Below, in pieces: positions 8,426 to 18,272 of a stretch of 64,000 bases of DNA. Origin of the DNA: Arthrobacter humicola. Its GTDB lineage: Bacteria > Actinomycetota > Actinomycetes > Actinomycetales > Micrococcaceae. A model generated the notes under the pieces. That model was not told where the DNA came from, made no database searches, and was given only the letters and a program-made list of their open reading frames with translations. The translations under genes were made by a program, and so were the position numbers. Numbering within the stretch: position 1 is the stretch's first letter; the number at the start of each line of letters is the position of its first letter. The stretch is from positions 1 through 64,000 of the forward strand of contig NZ_JAFKON010000002.1 in the NCBI RefSeq assembly GCF_022803015.1, written 5' to 3'.

Positions 8426-9252
8426 GGGACCAACTCCAGGGTTGCTGTTTCTGATTTTGGGAACTCGGCGTGGTGCCGGCCGAGCGGGATGATCAACGGC
8501 GTGCCGGAAATGGGGTCGGGCAGCACCCGCGAGTCCAGGCCGAAGACGTCTCGGACCAGGTCCTCGGTGACGACGTCGGCGGAGGTGCCCTCGGCCACGA
8601 TCCGTCCGCCTTTCATGGCGATGATGTGGTCCGCATACCGGGCCGCCAGGTTCAGGTCGTGCAGGACGATTGCCACGGTGGTGCCGCGGCGCCGGTTCAG
8701 GTCCGTGATCAGGTCCAGGACCTCCACCTGGTGGGCCAGGTCCAGGTAGGTGGTTGGCTCGTCGAGCAGCAGAATGTCGGTTTCCTGGGCCAGCGCCATC
8801 GCGATCCAGACGCGCTGGCGCTGCCCGCCCGAGAGTTCGTCGACGTTGCGTTCGGCGAGCTCCAGGGTTTCGGTGGCTTCCAGCGCACGGTGCACAGCGA
8901 GATCGTCACCCGCGCTCCAGCTGCGGAAGAACCCCTGGTGCGGGTAGCGTCCGCGGCCCACGAGATCCCGGACCAGAATGCCGTCGGGGGCGGTGGGGTG
9001 CTGCGGGAGCAGGCCGAGGATGCGGGCGAGTTCCTTGGCCGGGCGGGAATGGATGTCCTTGCCGTCGAGGGTCACGGTGCCGCCGGCCGGCTTCAGCAGC
9101 CTGGACAGGCCGCGGAGGAGCGTGGATTTGCCGCAGGCGTTGGCGCCCACGATCATTGTCACCTTCCCCTCGGGAATCTCCGCCGTGAGGCCTTCCACCA
9201 CCCGGCGCTGGTCGTACTGCAGCGTCAGGTCCTTGGCGTTGAGAACTGCCAT
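8422..9252 (-). CDS. Iron-siderophore ABC transporter, ATP-binding protein (FepC type)
   Basis: This 276-residue ATPase powers siderophore import. The Walker A motif GANACGKST is at residues 36-44, followed by the signature LSGGQRQRVWIAMAL, Walker B ILLLDEPTTYLDL and a switch-region histidine in VLHDLNLAARYAD. The LDLAHQ sequence after Walker B is typical of the FepC/FecE class. The open frame extends upstream, but the ATG at 9252 is 2 bases from the end of the preceding permease gene and gives the correct family N-terminus. Confidence 0.94.
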   Translation of the reverse strand: MAVLNAKDLTLQYDQRRVVEGLTAEIPEGKVTMIVGANACGKSTLLRGLSRLLKPAGGTVTLDGKDIHSRPAKELARILGLLPQHPTAPDGILVRDLVGRGRYPHQGFFRSWSAGDDLAVHRALEATETLELAERNVDELSGGQRQRVWIAMALAQETDILLLDEPTTYLDLAHQVEVLDLITDLNRRRGTTVAIVLHDLNLAARYADHIIAMKGGRIVAEGTSADVVTEDLVRDVFGLDSRVLPDPISGTPLIIPLGRHHAEFPKSETATLELVP

Positions 9253-9253
9253 A

Positions 9254-10414
9254 TCAGGCGTCCTTTCGGTTGGCCGTGACCAGGAGCCACAGCAGGAACG
9301 GTGCTCCCAGCGCGCCGGTGACCACACCGACGGGAAGGACGGTGCCGTCCAGCAGCAGGGGGGCGATGTTGGCGGCGAAGTAGTCGGCGGCCAGGACAAT
9401 CAGGGCGCCGACGAACGCGCCGGCCGGAAGACTGGCCTTGCCCGTGAAGCGGCGCGCGATGGGGCCGGCCAGGAAGGCGACGAAGGCCACGGGCCCGGCA
9501 GCTGCAGTGGCGACGGCGGCGAGGGCGACGGCAACGGCCACCACGCCCAGCCGGGTGATGCCCACCCGGATGCCGAGTCCGGCGGCGGCGTCGTCTCCGA
9601 GTTCCAGGATGCGCAGCGGGCCGGCGAGGACGGCGGCGGCGGGCACCAGGACCAGCAGCGCCAGGGCCAGCACTCCGGCACGGTCCCAGCTGGCGGAATT
9701 CAGGGATCCGTTCAGCCAGATCAGGGCCTCGGCCGCGGTGCGGATATCGGCCCGCGTCATGAGGAAGGTGGTCACGGCGTTCAGTGCGGCGGCAATGCCG
9801 ATGCCGGCCAGGATGAGCCGGCTTCCGGCTGCGTTGGCGTGATTGCCGCCGCCTGATCCGGGGGAACCGTTCCGCGAGATTGTGTAAATCAGGACGGCTA
9901 CCGCCATGGCCCCGCACAGTGCCGCGCCGGACACCGCCGCTCCGGAGGCGCCGAAAACGACGATGGCGGTGACGGCGGCCGCGCTGGCCCCGTAGCTGAT
10001 GCCGATCACGTCGGGACTGGCCAGTGGATTGCGCAGCATCGTCTGGAACAGGGTGCCCGAGAGCCCGAAGGCAATGCCGATCATGGTGCCGATGACTGCC
10101 CGCGGCAGCTTGGTTTCCATCACGATGAAGCTGGCGCCGGGGATCCGCTCGCCACCGGTGAGGCGGGCCGTGAGGATCCTGACGAAGTCCGGGACGGTGA
10201 CGGTGTAGCTGCCCAGCAGGATGCTGACGGCGAAGAGCACAATGACGGCGAAGGCCAGCAGGGCCGTCCGGCCCATCAACGCACTGCCTATTAACACACT
10301 GCGCGGCGGCCCCACATTGGCGCGGACCGGGCCGGCGGGATCGGCCAGTTCGCACTCCGCGGGGGCGTTCTCCCCCAGCTCGCGCTTGACGTTGGCGAGG
10401 TCTGCCTTGCTCAC
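9254..10414 (-). CDS. Iron-siderophore ABC transporter, permease (FepG type)
   Basis: This 386-residue inner-membrane protein of the FecCD family has about nine to ten hydrophobic segments. Family marks include LRNPLASPDVIGISYGA, the coupling region with LELGDDAAAGLG, and AGPVAFVAFLAGPIARR. The GTG start at 10414 overlaps the stop of the first permease gene (GTGA). It pairs with the FepD-type permease at 10411-11487 to form a heterodimeric channel served by the ATPase at 8422-9252. The roughly 60-residue N-terminal extension before the first membrane segment is longer than usual. Confidence 0.92.
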   Translation of the reverse strand: MSKADLANVKRELGENAPAECELADPAGPVRANVGPPRSVLIGSALMGRTALLAFAVIVLFAVSILLGSYTVTVPDFVRILTARLTGGERIPGASFIVMETKLPRAVIGTMIGIAFGLSGTLFQTMLRNPLASPDVIGISYGASAAAVTAIVVFGASGAAVSGAALCGAMAVAVLIYTISRNGSPGSGGGNHANAAGSRLILAGIGIAAALNAVTTFLMTRADIRTAAEALIWLNGSLNSASWDRAGVLALALLVLVPAAAVLAGPLRILELGDDAAAGLGIRVGITRLGVVAVAVALAAVATAAAGPVAFVAFLAGPIARRFTGKASLPAGAFVGALIVLAADYFAANIAPLLLDGTVLPVGVVTGALGAPFLLWLLVTANRKDA

Positions 10415-11487
10415 AGCCCTGCCCCCTTCCCGCGGCGGACCAGCCACACAAAGACAGGCGCACCCACCAGCGCCGTCATGATGCCCGCCGGGACTTCGCC
10501 GGGCAGCAGGATGACACGGCCCACCACGTCCGACAGCAGGAGCAGCACCGGTGCCAGGACCAGCGAGAACGGCAGGATCCACCGGTAGTCCGGGCCGGTC
10601 AGGAAGCGGACGGCGTGCGGAATCACCAGGCCGACGAAACCGATCGGCCCGGTCAGCGCCGTGGCCGAGCCGCAGAGCAGCACAATGCCCAGCGCGGTGA
10701 CGGCGCGGACCAGTCCGACGCGCTGACCCAGGCCGCGGGCGATGTCATCCCCGAGGGCCAGGCTGTTAAGGATCCGTCCGGTGAACAGGACAATCAGCGC
10801 CCCGGCGGCCAGGAACGGCAGCCCGGGCAGCACCACTGACCAGTCCCGGCCGGCGATCCCGCCGACCTGCCAGAAACGGAACCGGTCCAGGGTGTCCTGG
10901 CTGGAGACCAGGACGACGTTCATCAGCGAATACAGCCCCGCGCTCAGGGCCGCGCCGGCCAGTGCCAGTTTGACCGGCGTCGCGCCTTCCCTGCCAAGCG
11001 ACGCGATCAGGTAGACGACGACGGCGGCTGCCGCGGAGCCGATGAACGCGAACCAGATGTAGCCGGTCAGGGACGAGACGCCGAAGACGTAGATCCCGGT
11101 GACGACGGCGAGGGCCGCGCCGGCGTTGACACCGATGATGCCCGGGTCGGCGAGCGGGTTACGGGCCACCCCCTGCATGGCCGCGCCGGCCAGTCCGAGG
11201 GCGCCGCCGGCGAGCAGGCCCAGCACGGTGCGGGGGATGCGGGCGTGGATGACGGCGTGGTTGCCGTCAGCGGGGTCGAACTGCGTCAGGGCCTGCCAGA
11301 CGGTGCCGAGGGGTACCCCCCGCGCACCGACAGCCAGGGACGCCGCGCAGACCAGGACTAGTACGACGATGGCGGCCAGCAGCCAGACGGCCTGTTTGGC
11401 GGGGGCTTTCTTCCCGGGGGCGACAGGTGCGCCGGGCACACTGCCGGCGGGCGCCGTCGCCGGCGCCGTCGCCGTCCTGATTGTCAT
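10411..11487 (-). CDS. Iron-siderophore ABC transporter, permease (FepD type)
   Basis: This 358-residue FecCD-family membrane protein has an N-terminal Ala/Pro-rich leader, a first membrane segment near residue 35, and the family blocks GVARNPLADPGIIGVNAGA and LALGDDIARGLGQRVG. The C-terminal half contains GPIGFVGLVIPHAVR and LPGEVPAGIMTALVGAP. It begins 9 bases after the stop of the binding-protein gene and is the first of the two permeases in the operon. Confidence 0.94.
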   Translation of the reverse strand: MTIRTATAPATAPAGSVPGAPVAPGKKAPAKQAVWLLAAIVVLVLVCAASLAVGARGVPLGTVWQALTQFDPADGNHAVIHARIPRTVLGLLAGGALGLAGAAMQGVARNPLADPGIIGVNAGAALAVVTGIYVFGVSSLTGYIWFAFIGSAAAAVVVYLIASLGREGATPVKLALAGAALSAGLYSLMNVVLVSSQDTLDRFRFWQVGGIAGRDWSVVLPGLPFLAAGALIVLFTGRILNSLALGDDIARGLGQRVGLVRAVTALGIVLLCGSATALTGPIGFVGLVIPHAVRFLTGPDYRWILPFSLVLAPVLLLLSDVVGRVILLPGEVPAGIMTALVGAPVFVWLVRRGKGAGL

Positions 11488-11496
11488 GGATGCGTG

Positions 11497-12603
11497 CTAT
11501 TTCGCTGCGGTGGCGACTTTGTCCGCGGCGCCGGCCAGCTGGGGGAGGAACGTGTCCAGGGACCACGGCAGGCTCAGCGGCGACGAAGCGGAGATGGACA
11601 GGGTCAGCATGTTGTTCGAGTCGGCAACCAGCGCGCCGGTCTTGATGGCCGGGATCTGGCCCAGCAGCGGGCAAGCCTTGATGGAGTCGGTGGTGGCGGC
11701 ATCCGGCACCCAGGTCACGAAGATGTCCGAAGTGAGTTCGTTGGCTTTTTCGGCGGACCACGGGATGAAGAATTCCTTGGAGCCCTTGGAGTTGTCCTCG
11801 ACAACGGATGCGAGCTTCATGCCGATTTCGTTGAGGAAGCGGGGACGGTTGTCGTTGGCGGTGTAGACGTTGACGCCGTCGCTCTTGTCCGGTTCCAGGT
11901 TGCCGTAGATGAAGGTCTTTCCGGCGATCTGGGGGTACTTGGAGACCTTGTCCTTGATCGTGGCCTCGGTGTCGGAGACCAGCTTGGCAGCTTCGGCTTC
12001 CTTGCCAAGGGCCTTGCCGATGATGGTGGTGGAGTCCTGCCACGGCGTGCCGTAGGCCAGCTCCGGGTGCGCCACGACGGGGGCGATTTCGCTGAGCTTT
12101 TTGTAGTCCTCCTCCGTCAGGCCGGAGTAGGCGCCGAGGATGACGTCCGGGTTCAGCTTGGCGATCTCGGTGAAGTTGATGCCGTCAGCCTCGGAGAACT
12201 GGACGGGGGCCTTCGCGGAACCGAAACCGGCGCCGAGCTCTTCCAGTGCGGCGTCCTTCCACGGCGTGGAGCCCTTGTCATTACCGCCCCATTCGTTCTT
12301 GGGCACGCCCACGGGAACCACGCCGAGGGCGATCGCGACGTCGTCGTTGACCCAGGAAACGGTGACCACGCGCTTGGGCTGTTCCTTGATGGTGGTCTCG
12401 CCGAAGACGTGCTTGATGGTCACCGGGAAGGCTGTGCTGACCGGCTGGGAGGGAGCGTCCGCCGCCGTCGAGCCGGCAGGTCCGGTAGAGCAGGCGGTCA
12501 GGGTCAGCGCGACGGCGGCCAGAAGGGCTGCGGCCCGCACTGCGCTCTTGCGGCGGCGGCCGGCGGGGCGGCCGCCTGAACGGGTGAAAAGGGCGGAAGC
12601 CAC
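11497..12603 (-). CDS. Iron-siderophore substrate-binding lipoprotein (FepB type)
   Basis: This 368-residue lipoprotein captures ferric siderophore outside the membrane and delivers it to the FecCD permeases. The N-terminus has a basic region, a hydrophobic stretch and the lipobox LTAC near residue 38. The mature part has the class III binding-protein layout, with RVVTVSWVNDDVAIALGVVPVG and LNPDVILGAYSGL. The GTG start at 12603 has an AAGGAG ribosome site 5 bases upstream. It heads the operon and lies directly behind an IdeR/DtxR-like box. The siderophore identity cannot be read from sequence. Confidence 0.93.
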   Translation of the reverse strand: MASALFTRSGGRPAGRRRKSAVRAAALLAAVALTLTACSTGPAGSTAADAPSQPVSTAFPVTIKHVFGETTIKEQPKRVVTVSWVNDDVAIALGVVPVGVPKNEWGGNDKGSTPWKDAALEELGAGFGSAKAPVQFSEADGINFTEIAKLNPDVILGAYSGLTEEDYKKLSEIAPVVAHPELAYGTPWQDSTTIIGKALGKEAEAAKLVSDTEATIKDKVSKYPQIAGKTFIYGNLEPDKSDGVNVYTANDNRPRFLNEIGMKLASVVEDNSKGSKEFFIPWSAEKANELTSDIFVTWVPDAATTDSIKACPLLGQIPAIKTGALVADSNNMLTLSISASSPLSLPWSLDTFLPQLAGAADKVATAAK

Positions 12604-12630
12604 GGAACTCCTTAGGTAAGTGATGCAAAC

Positions 12631-12649
12631 CTAAGTAAGGCTAGCCTAC
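12631..12649 (-). promoter_or_regulatory. IdeR/DtxR-like iron box of the siderophore operon
   Basis: Read on the minus strand, this 19-mer matches the classic DtxR/IdeR operator consensus at about 14 of 19 positions, including the central TAGCCT. It lies 28 bases upstream of the GTG start of the binding-protein gene. A looser pair of half sites (TTAGGT and ACCTAA) lies between box and start. This predicts repression when ferrous iron is plentiful. Confidence 0.75.
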
Positions 12650-12732
12650 CCTTTGTGCAATTAAGAAAGGTTTGAGTAACTTAATTATCTCAATTGCCCT
12701 GTGAAGTGCACCGGAGCATCGATGCGCCCCGC

Positions 12733-12783
12733 GTTGCACCATTAAAGACGTTGCACCACTCAAGGCGTTGCACCACTCAAGGC
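12733..12783. repeat. Three tandem 17-bp repeats
   Basis: The unit GTTGCACCACTCAAGGC occurs at 12750-12766 and 12767-12783, with a diverged copy at 12733-12749 ending ATTAAAGAC. The array lies in the gap between the siderophore operon promoter and the following small reading frame. I see no gene on it. Confidence 0.8.
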
Positions 12784-12890
12784 ACAGCCACCCGGTGCGG
12801 GATGCGAACTGGACACGAATCCCGGGCTTTGCAAGGATGGCCTCGCCGGATAATCGGAACCGGCGATGTGTTGGGACGGGGGAAGTGAGC

Positions 12891-13019
12891 ATGGACATCG
12901 CGACGATGACTGCTGCCACGGTTAGCGGGGTGGCCGCTGTGGCCTGCTCCGCGCCCTCGCTCCTGCCAGCCCGGCCCGCGCAGGCCCTTCCCGCGGAGTC
13001 CCGAACCAGCACGGACTAG
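12891..13019 (+). CDS. Possible small exported or membrane peptide, unknown
   Basis: This possible 42-residue peptide begins with ATG at 12891 behind a strong ribosome site (GGGGGAAG, 7-8 bases before the start). It has a short hydrophobic core (VSGVAAVACSAPSLLPA, about residues 12-28) and a polar end. It could be a short secreted peptide, since an alanine-rich stretch with a cysteine resembles a weak lipobox. No family is recognised. The good ribosome site is the main argument for it; chance is not excluded. Confidence 0.35.
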   Translation: MDIATMTAATVSGVAAVACSAPSLLPARPAQALPAESRTSTD

Positions 13020-13138
13020 TCCCGCGAGACGCCTTGCCCCACACCGGAGTCGCGGGCTGGCAGTCTTCTGCCCACAATCCGCCTGGCGGGCCGCGCGCCC
13101 GTCTGGCCGGAGCCATCCGATTTTCGAAAGTGTCCGTC

Positions 13139-13633
13139 ATGCAAAAAATCACGGCGCAGCAGATCCGCTCGTCCTTCATCAACGCGAGCCGCTCAGAAGC
13201 CGCCAAACTCAATCTGCCCAAGAGCTTCGACACCCTGGATTGGGAAGCATTGGACTTCCTGGCCTGGCGGGACGCGAAGATGCCACTCCGCGGCTATCTC
13301 GTGGTGCAGGGGCCGAAGGGTCCCACTGGCATCATGCTCCGGGCCCCTGAAGGCGGGGCCAAGAAGAACCGTTCCGTGCTCTGCGAGCTGTGCCGGGACG
13401 TGTTCTCCAAGGACGACGTCCTGCTGTGGGTGGCCAAGCGCGCCGGGCAGTCCGGCCGCAACGGCAACACGCTGGGCACCCTGATCTGCGCCGATTTCCT
13501 GTGCTGCCGCAATGTCAGGGTGGAGCCTGCGGCCAACGAGATCAACCCGGACCCGGCCGCGGTCGTGCTGCGGCAGATCGAAGGGCTGGTGGCCCGCACA
13601 GCCCAGTTCGTGGAGCGCGTCCAAGGCAACTAG
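13139..13633 (+). CDS. FBP/FusB-like treble-clef zinc-finger protein
   Basis: This 164-residue protein resembles the elongation factor G-binding protein (FBP/FusB) family, whose C-terminal treble-clef zinc finger contacts EF-G on the ribosome. The zinc ligands are visible as CxxC at residues 82/85 and a second pair in the CADFLCC segment (117 and 122 or 123). The motif GKKNRS-like AKKNRSVLCELC fits the family. The ATG at 13139 is chosen because the residues before it have no family character. It is convergent with jetC. The role in actinobacteria is uncertain; related proteins in Gram-positives give fusidic acid resistance. Confidence 0.8.
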   Translation: MQKITAQQIRSSFINASRSEAAKLNLPKSFDTLDWEALDFLAWRDAKMPLRGYLVVQGPKGPTGIMLRAPEGGAKKNRSVLCELCRDVFSKDDVLLWVAKRAGQSGRNGNTLGTLICADFLCCRNVRVEPAANEINPDPAAVVLRQIEGLVARTAQFVERVQGN

Positions 13634-13660
13634 CCCCGACACAAGCAACGAGGGGTGAGG

Positions 13661-16600
13661 TCAGCGCAGGACGATGTCCACGGGGTTTGCCTCGGAGCGC
13701 CAAGTGCCCTCCGTGCCCGGACGTGCGGCAATCACCGGAGCCGTCAGGACGCCGGAACGGTTGGTGCGCTTGTCCCGGAGGATCTCCGTCACCGAGCCGA
13801 GGTGCCGGGAGAGGTCGATGACGTTCTCCGGCGCGGCCAGCAGGAGCTGGAAGCCGAACTCATGCAGCGCCTTGATGCCCGCGCCGGCGAATTCCTCCGA
13901 GGCGAGCACGAACGCCTCGTCCATCATGACAGTGCCGTACGTGGTGAAGCCCTGCTCGGCGATGCCCAGCTGGTAGCTCAGCGCCGCCGCCATGATGAAC
14001 GCGGTGAAGCGCTGCCGCTCGCCACCGGACATGGAGCCGGTGTCCGCGTGCATGTAGACCTCGGTCTTCTTCGCGCCCTTCGCCGCCCCCTTGGCACCGG
14101 CGCCCTTGGAACCGGCACCCTGGACTTCGCGGTGTTCCTTGCACTGGATGAACAGGTGGCCGCGGACGTCCAGCACTTCGGCCCGCCAACGGCGGTCCTC
14201 CGGGGTCTGCGAGCCGAGCCGCTTCACGAGCGTTTCGAGCGACTTGTAGCGGGTGGTGAGCTCGGCGTCGTCGTCCCCCTCCGCCCTGGACGCAGCGGCG
14301 GACGTAGCGGCGGACGCAGCAGCGGACGCTGCAGTAACCGCCTTGCCGGGCCGGGTGTGCCGGACCTTGAGCGCGTTCTGGATGGCGTCCTTGAACTGCT
14401 TCGCCGTCGCCGGCAGCGTCTGCTTGATGTCGAGTTCCAGGAAGCTGCCCTCGTGGAAGTTGACCTCGGACAGGATCCCGTTCAGCGGCAGGATGCGGCT
14501 CGTGATGGCACGGCGCTCCTCGTCGAGCAGGTGCAGCAGGGTGGAAAAGGATTCGTGCGTCCGCTGGTTGAAGAACTGCCGGAACTCGGCCTCCTGGGCG
14601 GGCAGCCCGTCGCTGACAATCGCGTGGTAGCGGGATTCGAACTCCCCCGCGGCGCCGATCGAGGTGCCGTGGTCCGCGGAAATCGCCGTGCCCCACTCCC
14701 GGACGAAGCCCTCGAAAATGCGGGTGAGGCGCTCCGAGGTGGCCTGCCCGCGGGACTCGGCGACGTGCAGTTCGGCCAGGAGCCTGGTGCGGACCTGGTT
14801 GGCGAGGTTGTCGAGTTCGTGCATCTCCAGGACGTCACCGAAGCCGGTGAAGTACGGTTCCAGTGCGGCGACGCCGGCGTCCGACGGCGGTGTCTGCGCC
14901 AGCCGGGTGCGTGCGGCATCGAGCAGCGCACCAGCGGCGGTCATGCGCGCATCGAGGGCCTTGTACTCGCTTTGCAGCACGGCCGCGGATTCGGTGCTGG
15001 ACTGGTGCTTGTGCCGCGCGGCTTCGATGCTGGCGCGGAGCGGTTCGAGGTCGGCCTGTGCGGCGAGGGCGTCCTTGAGGCGCTGCTCGATCCGGGCGAG
15101 CTCCTCGCCGGCCACGGCGGCCGAGACCTGTTCCCAGGGCCGGTGGTCCTCGGCCACCCGGCGCAAGGCTTCAAGCTGCCGGGTCATGCCCTGGTGCGAC
15201 TCTTCCCGGCTTTGCGCCAGCTCGGCGGCCTTGGCCAGCTCCTGCTGCAGGTCCTCAACCTGGGCCGCCACGAGTTCGAGCTTGGCGGCATTGTCGAACC
15301 CGAGGACGTAGTCCTGGCGGGACGTGAAGCGGTCATCCTTTTCCACCGTGTGGCGGTTGCGCTTGACCACACCGCCCAGGCTCAGGCCCTTGTCCAGGCC
15401 GGCGAGCTCGTCCGGGTTTTCCACACACGGGTAGGCGAAGTCGAGGGCAATCCGTTCGCGGAGCCAGGCGCTGGACTGCGCAAGCGCCTGGGCGTGTGGC
15501 CCGGCGGGCAGCCCGGCATCGGTGAGGAAACTGAGCTTGGTCAGCAGGTCGCGATCGGCCACGTCCTCGACGGCCAGCGCACCGCCGGCCAGGGGCCGGG
15601 AGACGTCCACGGCACGCAGCGCTCCGCGCACGGAATGGTCGTTGAGGTAACGGGTGACTGCCGCGAAGTGCTCGCCCGGGACCAGCAGCGTGGTGGCCAG
15701 GCTCCGCAGCGCGCGCTCGGCAGCCGGGCGCCACTGTTCCTGGCCCTCGGCAAGGTCGATCAGCTCGCCGCCGAAGGGCATCTGCTCCTCGGGCACGCCC
15801 GCGGCAGCGGCAATGGCGCTCCGGTTTTCAATGCTCGACGGCGGCAGCAACGATTTGCGCGTCTTCAGCGAGACGAGCTCCTGCTGGGCCGCGGCGAGTT
15901 CGCGCTTCCGGGTGGCGTGGCCATCAAAGGCCTCGAAGCGCAGTTCCTTGAGCGCTTCGGAATCGTCCTGGAGCTCAGCCGAGCGTGCCGCGGCGTGCTC
16001 GTGGGCCTGATCCCAGCCGGCGGCCGACCACTGCAGTTCCAGCCCGGCGTCGGTCAGCGCCTTGCGGGTCGATGCCTCGACTTCCTGCCGGAGCTTGAGC
16101 CCCACCCGGGCGTTCTCCAGAGACTGCTCGATCGCGGATATCGCGTTGCCGCCCTGGTTGTTGTACTCGCCCTCCAGCTGGCGCAGTTCCTTGGCGAAGC
16201 CGTCACGGACAGCGCGTTCGGCGGCCAGGTCCGTGGCCTTCGCCTGGGCCAGCTCCTTCAGCCGCGCCAGGGTCTTCTCGTGCACTGTGACCGCGAGCTG
16301 CTGCTTGTAGGCCTCGAATTCCTCACCTGTTAGGTCCCGCAGCCGGTTCGCGTCCAGCAGCGCCTGCGCGTATTCCTTGTTCAGCCCGGGGACGGGAGCC
16401 AGCTGGTCGCGCTGCTGCCGGACGTCCTCGAGACGCTGCCGGATGGACATGAGGTTGCTGAATTCCTCGACCACGTCATCCGCCGCGGCCAGCGTGGCAG
16501 GGGCATCGAGGACCTGGTCGCGGAAGAAGGTGTTGACGCTGCCGCCGAGTCCCTTGCCGGCCTGGATGACGCGCAGCAGCGGAAGGGCCTGATCCGAGTT

Positions 16601-17212
16601 GATGCCGAGGAGGCGGCGGAATCGTTCGGCGAAGGCCTTGTGGACGTCGAAGATCTGGGCGTCCTGGAAGATCGCGTCCAGCGCCGACTTGGTGAACCGC
16701 TTCTCCGCGATGCCCTCGATCGCCGCGAGGTCCAGCGGCTTGTTATCGATCACGTAGTACCGGCCGACGCTGGATTCCGTGCCGTTCTTGGGCAGGTCGA
16801 AAAGCGCCGAGACCGTCACCCGCGTGCCGGCGGCGTTGTCGAACGTCAGCGCGACGGCGGACCAGGTCGCGCCGGGGCGCTGAAACGCACTCGCCGAGCC
16901 CTCCCCCACGGCCTTGTCGCCTACCTTGCCGCGCATGTACGTGAACGTGGTGCGCTTGTCCTCGACGGCGCCGCCTGCCCGCTGTGCCGCAGCTTCGTTG
17001 GAGCGCGGACGGGCATCGAAGACCCGAAGCATGGCATCGAACAGCGTGGACTTTCCGACGCCCGAATTGCCGGTCAGCAGTGTGCCGTTGCGGTCCACGT
17101 GCATCGTGTGGGCGCCATGGAATGTGCCCCAGTTGACCACCTGGACCAGGGCCAGGCGCATCTGGCCGGGGTTGGTAAGCTCGCCCATCGGGAGCATGGT
17201 TGCGATGCTCAC
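13661..17212 (-). CDS. jetC: JetC/MksB, SMC-like ATPase of a Wadjet-type system
   Basis: This 1183-residue protein is the SMC-like motor of the Jet/Mks condensin family, which in known systems binds and compacts DNA and acts against circular plasmids. Walker [10 protein letters not shown] is at residues 48-56 behind the family N-terminus ([16 protein letters not shown]). A very long helical middle region is rich in Glu, Arg and Leu. The ABC signature MSGGERQRF is near 1061-1069, and Walker B VMMDEAF has its Asp/Glu at about 1098-1099. The GTG start overlaps the jetB stop. An internal Met at residue 6 or 9 is an alternative. jetD does not follow; the next gene is convergent. Confidence 0.92.
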   Translation of the reverse strand: MSIATMLPMGELTNPGQMRLALVQVVNWGTFHGAHTMHVDRNGTLLTGNSGVGKSTLFDAMLRVFDARPRSNEAAAQRAGGAVEDKRTTFTYMRGKVGDKAVGEGSASAFQRPGATWSAVALTFDNAAGTRVTVSALFDLPKNGTESSVGRYYVIDNKPLDLAAIEGIAEKRFTKSALDAIFQDAQIFDVHKAFAERFRRLLGINSDQALPLLRVIQAGKGLGGSVNTFFRDQVLDAPATLAAADDVVEEFSNLMSIRQRLEDVRQQRDQLAPVPGLNKEYAQALLDANRLRDLTGEEFEAYKQQLAVTVHEKTLARLKELAQAKATDLAAERAVRDGFAKELRQLEGEYNNQGGNAISAIEQSLENARVGLKLRQEVEASTRKALTDAGLELQWSAAGWDQAHEHAAARSAELQDDSEALKELRFEAFDGHATRKRELAAAQQELVSLKTRKSLLPPSSIENRSAIAAAAGVPEEQMPFGGELIDLAEGQEQWRPAAERALRSLATTLLVPGEHFAAVTRYLNDHSVRGALRAVDVSRPLAGGALAVEDVADRDLLTKLSFLTDAGLPAGPHAQALAQSSAWLRERIALDFAYPCVENPDELAGLDKGLSLGGVVKRNRHTVEKDDRFTSRQDYVLGFDNAAKLELVAAQVEDLQQELAKAAELAQSREESHQGMTRQLEALRRVAEDHRPWEQVSAAVAGEELARIEQRLKDALAAQADLEPLRASIEAARHKHQSSTESAAVLQSEYKALDARMTAAGALLDAARTRLAQTPPSDAGVAALEPYFTGFGDVLEMHELDNLANQVRTRLLAELHVAESRGQATSERLTRIFEGFVREWGTAISADHGTSIGAAGEFESRYHAIVSDGLPAQEAEFRQFFNQRTHESFSTLLHLLDEERRAITSRILPLNGILSEVNFHEGSFLELDIKQTLPATAKQFKDAIQNALKVRHTRPGKAVTAASAAASAATSAAASRAEGDDDAELTTRYKSLETLVKRLGSQTPEDRRWRAEVLDVRGHLFIQCKEHREVQGAGSKGAGAKGAAKGAKKTEVYMHADTGSMSGGERQRFTAFIMAAALSYQLGIAEQGFTTYGTVMMDEAFVLASEEFAGAGIKALHEFGFQLLLAAPENVIDLSRHLGSVTEILRDKRTNRSGVLTAPVIAARPGTEGTWRSEANPVDIVLR

Positions 17213-18270
17213 TTGGTCTCCTCGGCTTCTTCAGTGTGGCTGGGTGACGACGACGGCGATGCCGCCCCTGCCCCTGCGCCGCGCAGCTGATCTTCGATCA
17301 GCTCAGCGCGCGGCTCCGACAGGCCCGATGCCACTCCCGGGGCGGCATCGCCGTCGTCGTCGCTGTTCAGGTCACCTTTGGCGTCCGTAGCGGTTGCTGC
17401 GCCGGTGTCATCATCACCTTCGGTGGCGGCGTCGGCGTCGTCGTCCGGGTCTTCCTCCGCGTTTGCCGAGGTGTCTGTGTCGAGCTCCAGGAGCGGCTCC
17501 GTTCCCGACTGGTCTGTGCTGGCTGCCACCAGGGCTTCGATTTGGGCCGGGATGTCGCCGATGTTTTCGAACGGCAGGGCCAGCGGGAGGGCGTTGGAGA
17601 TGGTGTAGACCTCGTCCAGGCCCGTGGCGAGCAGGAGCTGACGGGCCAGGAGCTTGGTGATAGCGCGATTGACGACGTCGGCATCGCGCAGGGCGTCCTG
17701 CTGGCCGGTGGGCTGGTAGTGGGCGACGAGTTCGGCGATTTCCTCGCGCGTGATCGTCGGGTCCGTCTGTGCGGTGACGTGCCGGTCCAGGAGCAGGCGC
17801 AGGCGGAGCAGGACGATGGTCTCGACCCGGCTCAGGGCACGCTGCTGGCGCAGGATACTGGACCGCGTACTGCCGCCGATCGCCTCGGGGTCAACCGGGC
17901 GCAGGACGGCGACCTTGCGCTCGTGGTCCAGTTGCAGCGTCAGGAAGAGTTCGGAGAGGCGGCTGCGCAGGATCAGCTGGTTGTCCAGGAGCGTGGTCCA
18001 CAGTTTTTCGTCGCGGCCGCCGTCGATGTAGGGGCCTTTGAGCAGCTTCACGAGCGCCTGCCGCACCTTCATGGGCAGCACGCCGGTGTCGCCCGGGAAG
18101 AGCGCGGCGCCGTCGACGAAGGTGTCCCGGGGGGTGACGGTGAAGGGGTCGCTCCGGACGTGGGCGCCATCGCTGTCCGCGGGCGCAGACTCGGACGCGG
18201 ACAGCAGGTCCGCCGCCGCGGTCTCGGTCAGGGTCTCGGTCAGGGTCTCGGTCACAGTCTCTTCAGTCAT
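17209..18270 (-). CDS. jetB: JetB/MksE, DUF4194 subunit of the Wadjet-type system
   Basis: This 353-residue protein carries the DUF4194 winged-helix domain of JetB/MksE, which bridges the JetA kleisin and the JetC ATPase heads. The conserved part is about residues 60-240, with [15 protein letters not shown] and [20 protein letters not shown]. The N-terminus contains a short TETL repeat and the last 100 residues are acidic and Ser/Ala-rich, probably disordered; both make it longer than typical. The ATG at 18270 has a GAAGGA site at good distance. A TTG two codons earlier overlaps the jetA stop and is less likely. Confidence 0.9.
   Translation of the reverse strand: MTEETVTETLTETLTETAAADLLSASESAPADSDGAHVRSDPFTVTPRDTFVDGAALFPGDTGVLPMKVRQALVKLLKGPYIDGGRDEKLWTTLLDNQLILRSRLSELFLTLQLDHERKVAVLRPVDPEAIGGSTRSSILRQQRALSRVETIVLLRLRLLLDRHVTAQTDPTITREEIAELVAHYQPTGQQDALRDADVVNRAITKLLARQLLLATGLDEVYTISNALPLALPFENIGDIPAQIEALVAASTDQSGTEPLLELDTDTSANAEEDPDDDADAATEGDDDTGAATATDAKGDLNSDDDGDAAPGVASGLSEPRAELIEDQLRGAGAGAASPSSSPSHTEEAEETK
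18229..18258. repeat. Short tandem repeat inside jetB coding for TETL units
   Basis: A 12-bp unit (GTCTCGGTCAGG on the plus strand) is repeated two to three times and encodes Thr-Glu-Thr-Leu units at the JetB N-terminus. Such in-frame repeats can change copy number without breaking the frame. Confidence 0.75.
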
Positions 18271-18272
18271 GG

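Noticed and set aside
13655..16333. Long open frame of 892 codons on the plus strand opposite jetC
   Set aside because: It is antisense to a clear SMC-like ATPase and is kept open by GC-biased third positions; the translation is Arg/Gly-rich without any family character.
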